The notes beneath the pieces are model-generated. The model was not told the DNA's origin. It saw only the letters and a program-made list of their open reading frames with translations, and did not search any database. A stretch of 64,000 nt of DNA. Source: Drosophila pseudoobscura. Taxonomy: Eukaryota; Arthropoda; Insecta; Diptera; Drosophilidae. The number at the start of each line of letters is the position of its first letter. Position 1 is the stretch's first letter. Below are positions 61,099-64,000 of the stretch, piece after piece. The position numbers and the translations under genes were made by a program. The stretch covers positions 24,304,001 through 24,368,000 of the forward strand of contig NC_046679.1 of NCBI RefSeq assembly GCF_009870125.1. Direction: 5' to 3'.

Positions 61099-64000
61099 CG
61101 AGTGAGTCGATGAGCTCTGCAATTTATTAGTATTGTATTACTCTATGCTTTTATTGTTTTTTTTTGCTTACATTTAGGTGGTTCCAAATTATATAATGTT
61201 AACCAAATTTTAGTTATTTTAAGTTGCAGTTTTTACTGGTTTTTTTTATATTTTTTTGTCTTAAAAAGGTCTATCCTATGTATGCATACCAAATAATTTT
61301 AGAAATGAAAAATTGAAACTAAATTGAAGTTAAATTTGAAGATAACATGATTAAGAATTCATTTTTGAACAGTTGACACCCTTTCTGTCCATAGCTCCAT
61401 TTCGATAAAGCAAGTATTTTGTAAAGACTGTAGGCTGATTGCATTGCTTGATCCAAAACAAACAGATATTTTCCCCAGTAAATTTAACAATTTAATTTAC
61501 AGAATATTCAGAAAAAAGTATGACCTTTTTATAGCCTTTTGCCCAAGCCTCAAGCGCTGCGGCAGTTTAACAGCTTGGGTAATTACATTTTTAATTAAAC
61601 GCGACGCTAACGCAGTTTGTTCCATTTTCTTTTATTTGTATTTTTATTTGGGTATTTTTTGTTTACCGTAATGTATTTCCCTTGGGCAGCCATTTCAAGC
61701 CGCCGCTGGTGACCTCCTTGGACATTCTTTTTCCCCATATTGAACTTTACGTGCAAACTCGAAAATTATCCAAATCCAAAATTTCGAAACAATTTGCATA
61801 ATTTTCGACAACGTACAGAGGGAGAGACACACAACCCAATTGCATAAGCCTAGATCCTTGGACATCCTTTATCACACGTTCTCTCCCCGGCAGCGTCAAT
61901 GGGATATTCTTGCTAATGAGAAGCAAATGAAGAAGCAGGAGCTGGGGGACAGCTTAGGGACAAAGGGACAACGGGCCAAGGGCCAAAACTCGAGCCACAC
62001 CCAACAGGAGATTGTCAAGCATTTCTGTGCATAGATTAGAGATGGAGTTTTGGGCCAAGAAACAAGGATATATGTATGGTGTATGCAGCAAGCCCATGAT
62101 GGTGATGTGTTTGTTGTTTGACTTTAATCAGGCGTAAACAGGGCGAGGGCATCCATGAAAATGACAACTGCCCTTTGGGTATTAGTATAATTTGCATTTG
62201 CGTTGTGCATCAGACACGAGCATCGCTGCACAAAAGGTTCCCCCATGCCAAAATCTGTTAATGTTTGAGCTCAGGGCAAGGTTCTCCTTAATATCAAGTA
62301 TACGCCGCAGTGAACACCGTTCTTTGCGGCATTACTCGTATTGACTCAGAATAAAACCGGACAGGACAGTCCATTGATTGTTTTTCCTTCACCCGTTTCG
62401 ACCCGCTTTGACAGCGCCATTTCAATTAAGCATATGAAGGCGGAGCTGGCTACACAATGCCCCACTCCGAAATCCAATTGAGTGGCCAATGGCCAGTGGC
62501 CAGTGGCCAGTGGCATACACTGGCAATCGCATCCGAGCAGCTCAGTCGCCATTCAATCAATCCGGTCGGGACCGTGTCAGAGTGGCCGGCTCCGGGTCCA
62601 GAGCGGGCAGAACAGAGTTGCAATCTGAGCCAGTTGGCCCCGGCGTGGATTTGTCTATGCCAAAGCGTTTTCAATATGCGGACTCGGACTCGGAATCTGA
62701 CTTGGTCTCCGGCTCACACACAAGTGCAGGCTCCGGAAATGAATTATGGCCAACGGCAATCCATTGTGGCCCGCAATGAGCACAGCCATTTGTGAAAAAT
62801 GTTGACTGCCACGTCCAGAGGCATCTCCAACAGTTGATGCGGAGTTCCCTTATGTTTTGATTTTCAATCGTATAGCTGGCAGCCACTGGCTGGCTGCGAC
62901 TGCCACTTTTCATTACGGCGACTGAAAGTGAAGTTCAGCGTCATCTTGTAGTCCTTTCTTATGCATATCGGATTCGCTCATGTGTATGCTTTTGTGCTTT
63001 CTGGCTGAGCAAAGCAAACAGTCAATGTGCTCGACAACGTACTTAAGCCGGATTGGCATGAAGGGAGCGTAGAACAAACCTGCTCCTGCACCTACGCCAT
63101 CTATTGCCTTTTCTGTTTGTTTCTCCTTTGGTGGCACGTGGTGCGTGGAGTGTTTCAGGACCATGCCCAGGTATGATACGGAGTAGGGGTTGGCTCTTCT
63201 ACTCAAGTACAAAAGCAAATATCCAAGTCAATGGCAGAATGTTGCCCCAAAGTGAAGTGAAGTCCGGAAATACGGCAAGAAAAAGCCACAGGAAAGGGAA
63301 AACCACAAACCAAAGTTGAGTTTTAAGGTATTTGAGTTTATTTATCTGGGAATTTAGTTTCCATTTCTTGGAGAAAGAACACTCAGATCCATGATAATCA
63401 ACCTTAGCTCTCTGTAAAATAATAAATTAGTTTATTTGTCGCTCAAATGTTGCAAAATTACACAATCCTTCCTGTGTTTTAATTCAATATTTAAGCTTTA
63501 ACTACCTCTTTTGATTCTTTTAAAGCACTATGAAAACTTTTCATTTTTTAAGCAAGGGGTATTTTTTGAAAATTGTATGTACATCCTCAGAGTGGGAACG
63601 ATTGTAGGCATTGAGATATGAGATAAATCCGTCTATAGAGGTCTGAAGCAATTTCGCAGAGACATTGTAATACTCACACCGAGGAGTATGGTATAATATT
63701 CTATTCTGGTAAACAGAAATCCTTCCGTTCGATGCTCATATTATAAATGTAAATCCACCTTGGCTGGCTTTCTCTGAGTCCTATTATGCTAAGAGCATCT
63801 GCAGTGCTGAAACTAATCCTAAAACTTAAAATCCAATCTGGAATATAACTTTGTTTGACTTTTGTTTGTTGCCTTGTATTTTCTTCTATTTTCCCCCAAG
63901 ATTTTCCTTGTTTGTTTTATGGCGCAAATTGCATTCTGTGGGTGTCAACAAATGCAGCTTTCTCTGCTGTGGGTCCACATCCACGCCCCCTTCCTGTCTT
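61099..64000. other. Right-end interval without recognised gene
   Basis: No coding gene is supported. It is AT-rich at both ends, with a GC-richer centre (62.4-63.3 kb) that includes the AGTGGCC repeat. Open frames there are short and overlap on both strands. Confidence 0.5.
62481..62514 (+). repeat. AGTGGCC heptamer repeat
   Basis: Nearly five copies of a seven-base unit, one with AAT instead of AGT. Each contains the palindrome TGGCCA. Confidence 0.8.

Noticed and set aside
61099-61122. Eight-residue N-terminal extension of the first cluster EF-hand gene from a TTG
   Set aside because: A non-ATG start is not expected here; the ATG at 61098 or 61062 is used instead.

Overview
This window looks like Drosophila nuclear DNA. 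Genes have short introns with GT/AG borders (50-142 bp), AATAAA or ATTAAA poly(A) signals, TATA+Inr or M1BP-type core promoters, long AT-rich intergenic DNA, and protein families that I recognise from flies. The pairing of a KChIP-type calcium sensor with a taxilin, plus an androcam cluster further along, matches my memory of the 97A part of Drosophila chromosome 3R (Muller element E). Sequence differences from what I remember of D. melanogaster, and the very frequent TACGAGTAT/ACTCGTA word, suggest another species, perhaps of the obscura group. That species call is inference.

Layout, left to right. (1) 1-16.4 kb: a minus-strand KChIP-like gene (CG5890-like). Four coding exons lie at 1042-3061 and its last exons lie beyond the left edge. 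A GC/CAG-rich block with an Inr and GAGA repeats near 16.0-16.3 kb may be its distal promoter. (2) 18.8-22.5 kb: a compact pair in head-to-head arrangement. Taxilin (CG5886-like, minus, four exons, 540 aa) has an M1BP-type housekeeping promoter. Opposite it is a two-exon plus-strand gene encoding 179 aa with a Dpy-30/RIIa-like N-terminus. (3) 22.5-33.1 kb: gene-poor, with a 202-bp MITE-like element. (4) 33.1-37.2 kb: a plus-strand gene for a secreted 971-aa protein built almost wholly of Pro/Gly pentapeptides, immediately preceded by a collapsed duplicate of the same locus that keeps both flanks but has lost the coding region. (5) 37.2-53.6 kb: gene-poor, with simple repeats and one fresh 44-bp tandem duplication. 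(6) 53.6-55.9 kb: a doubtful spliced minus-strand ORF, then a two-exon secreted Ala-rich coiled-coil protein of the insect DUF745 type. (7) 58.0-61.1 kb: a tight minus-strand cluster of four intronless calmodulin-like genes. It includes two androcam-like copies made by a ~1.1-kb tandem duplication, with a truncated and decayed piece of the neighbouring EF-hand gene trapped between them. (8) 61.1-64 kb: no gene seen.

Working together: the androcam-like cluster is probably male germline-biased, since androcam is known as a testis-specific light chain of myosin VI. The KChIP would tune Kv4/Shal-type channels in neurons, and taxilin would act in syntaxin-linked vesicle traffic. The Pro/Gly protein and the DUF745 protein are secreted, with no role that I can establish. 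The two most interesting signals are the Pro/Gly-repeat gene with its hollowed-out upstream twin, and the androcam duplication unit with its stillborn neighbour fragment.
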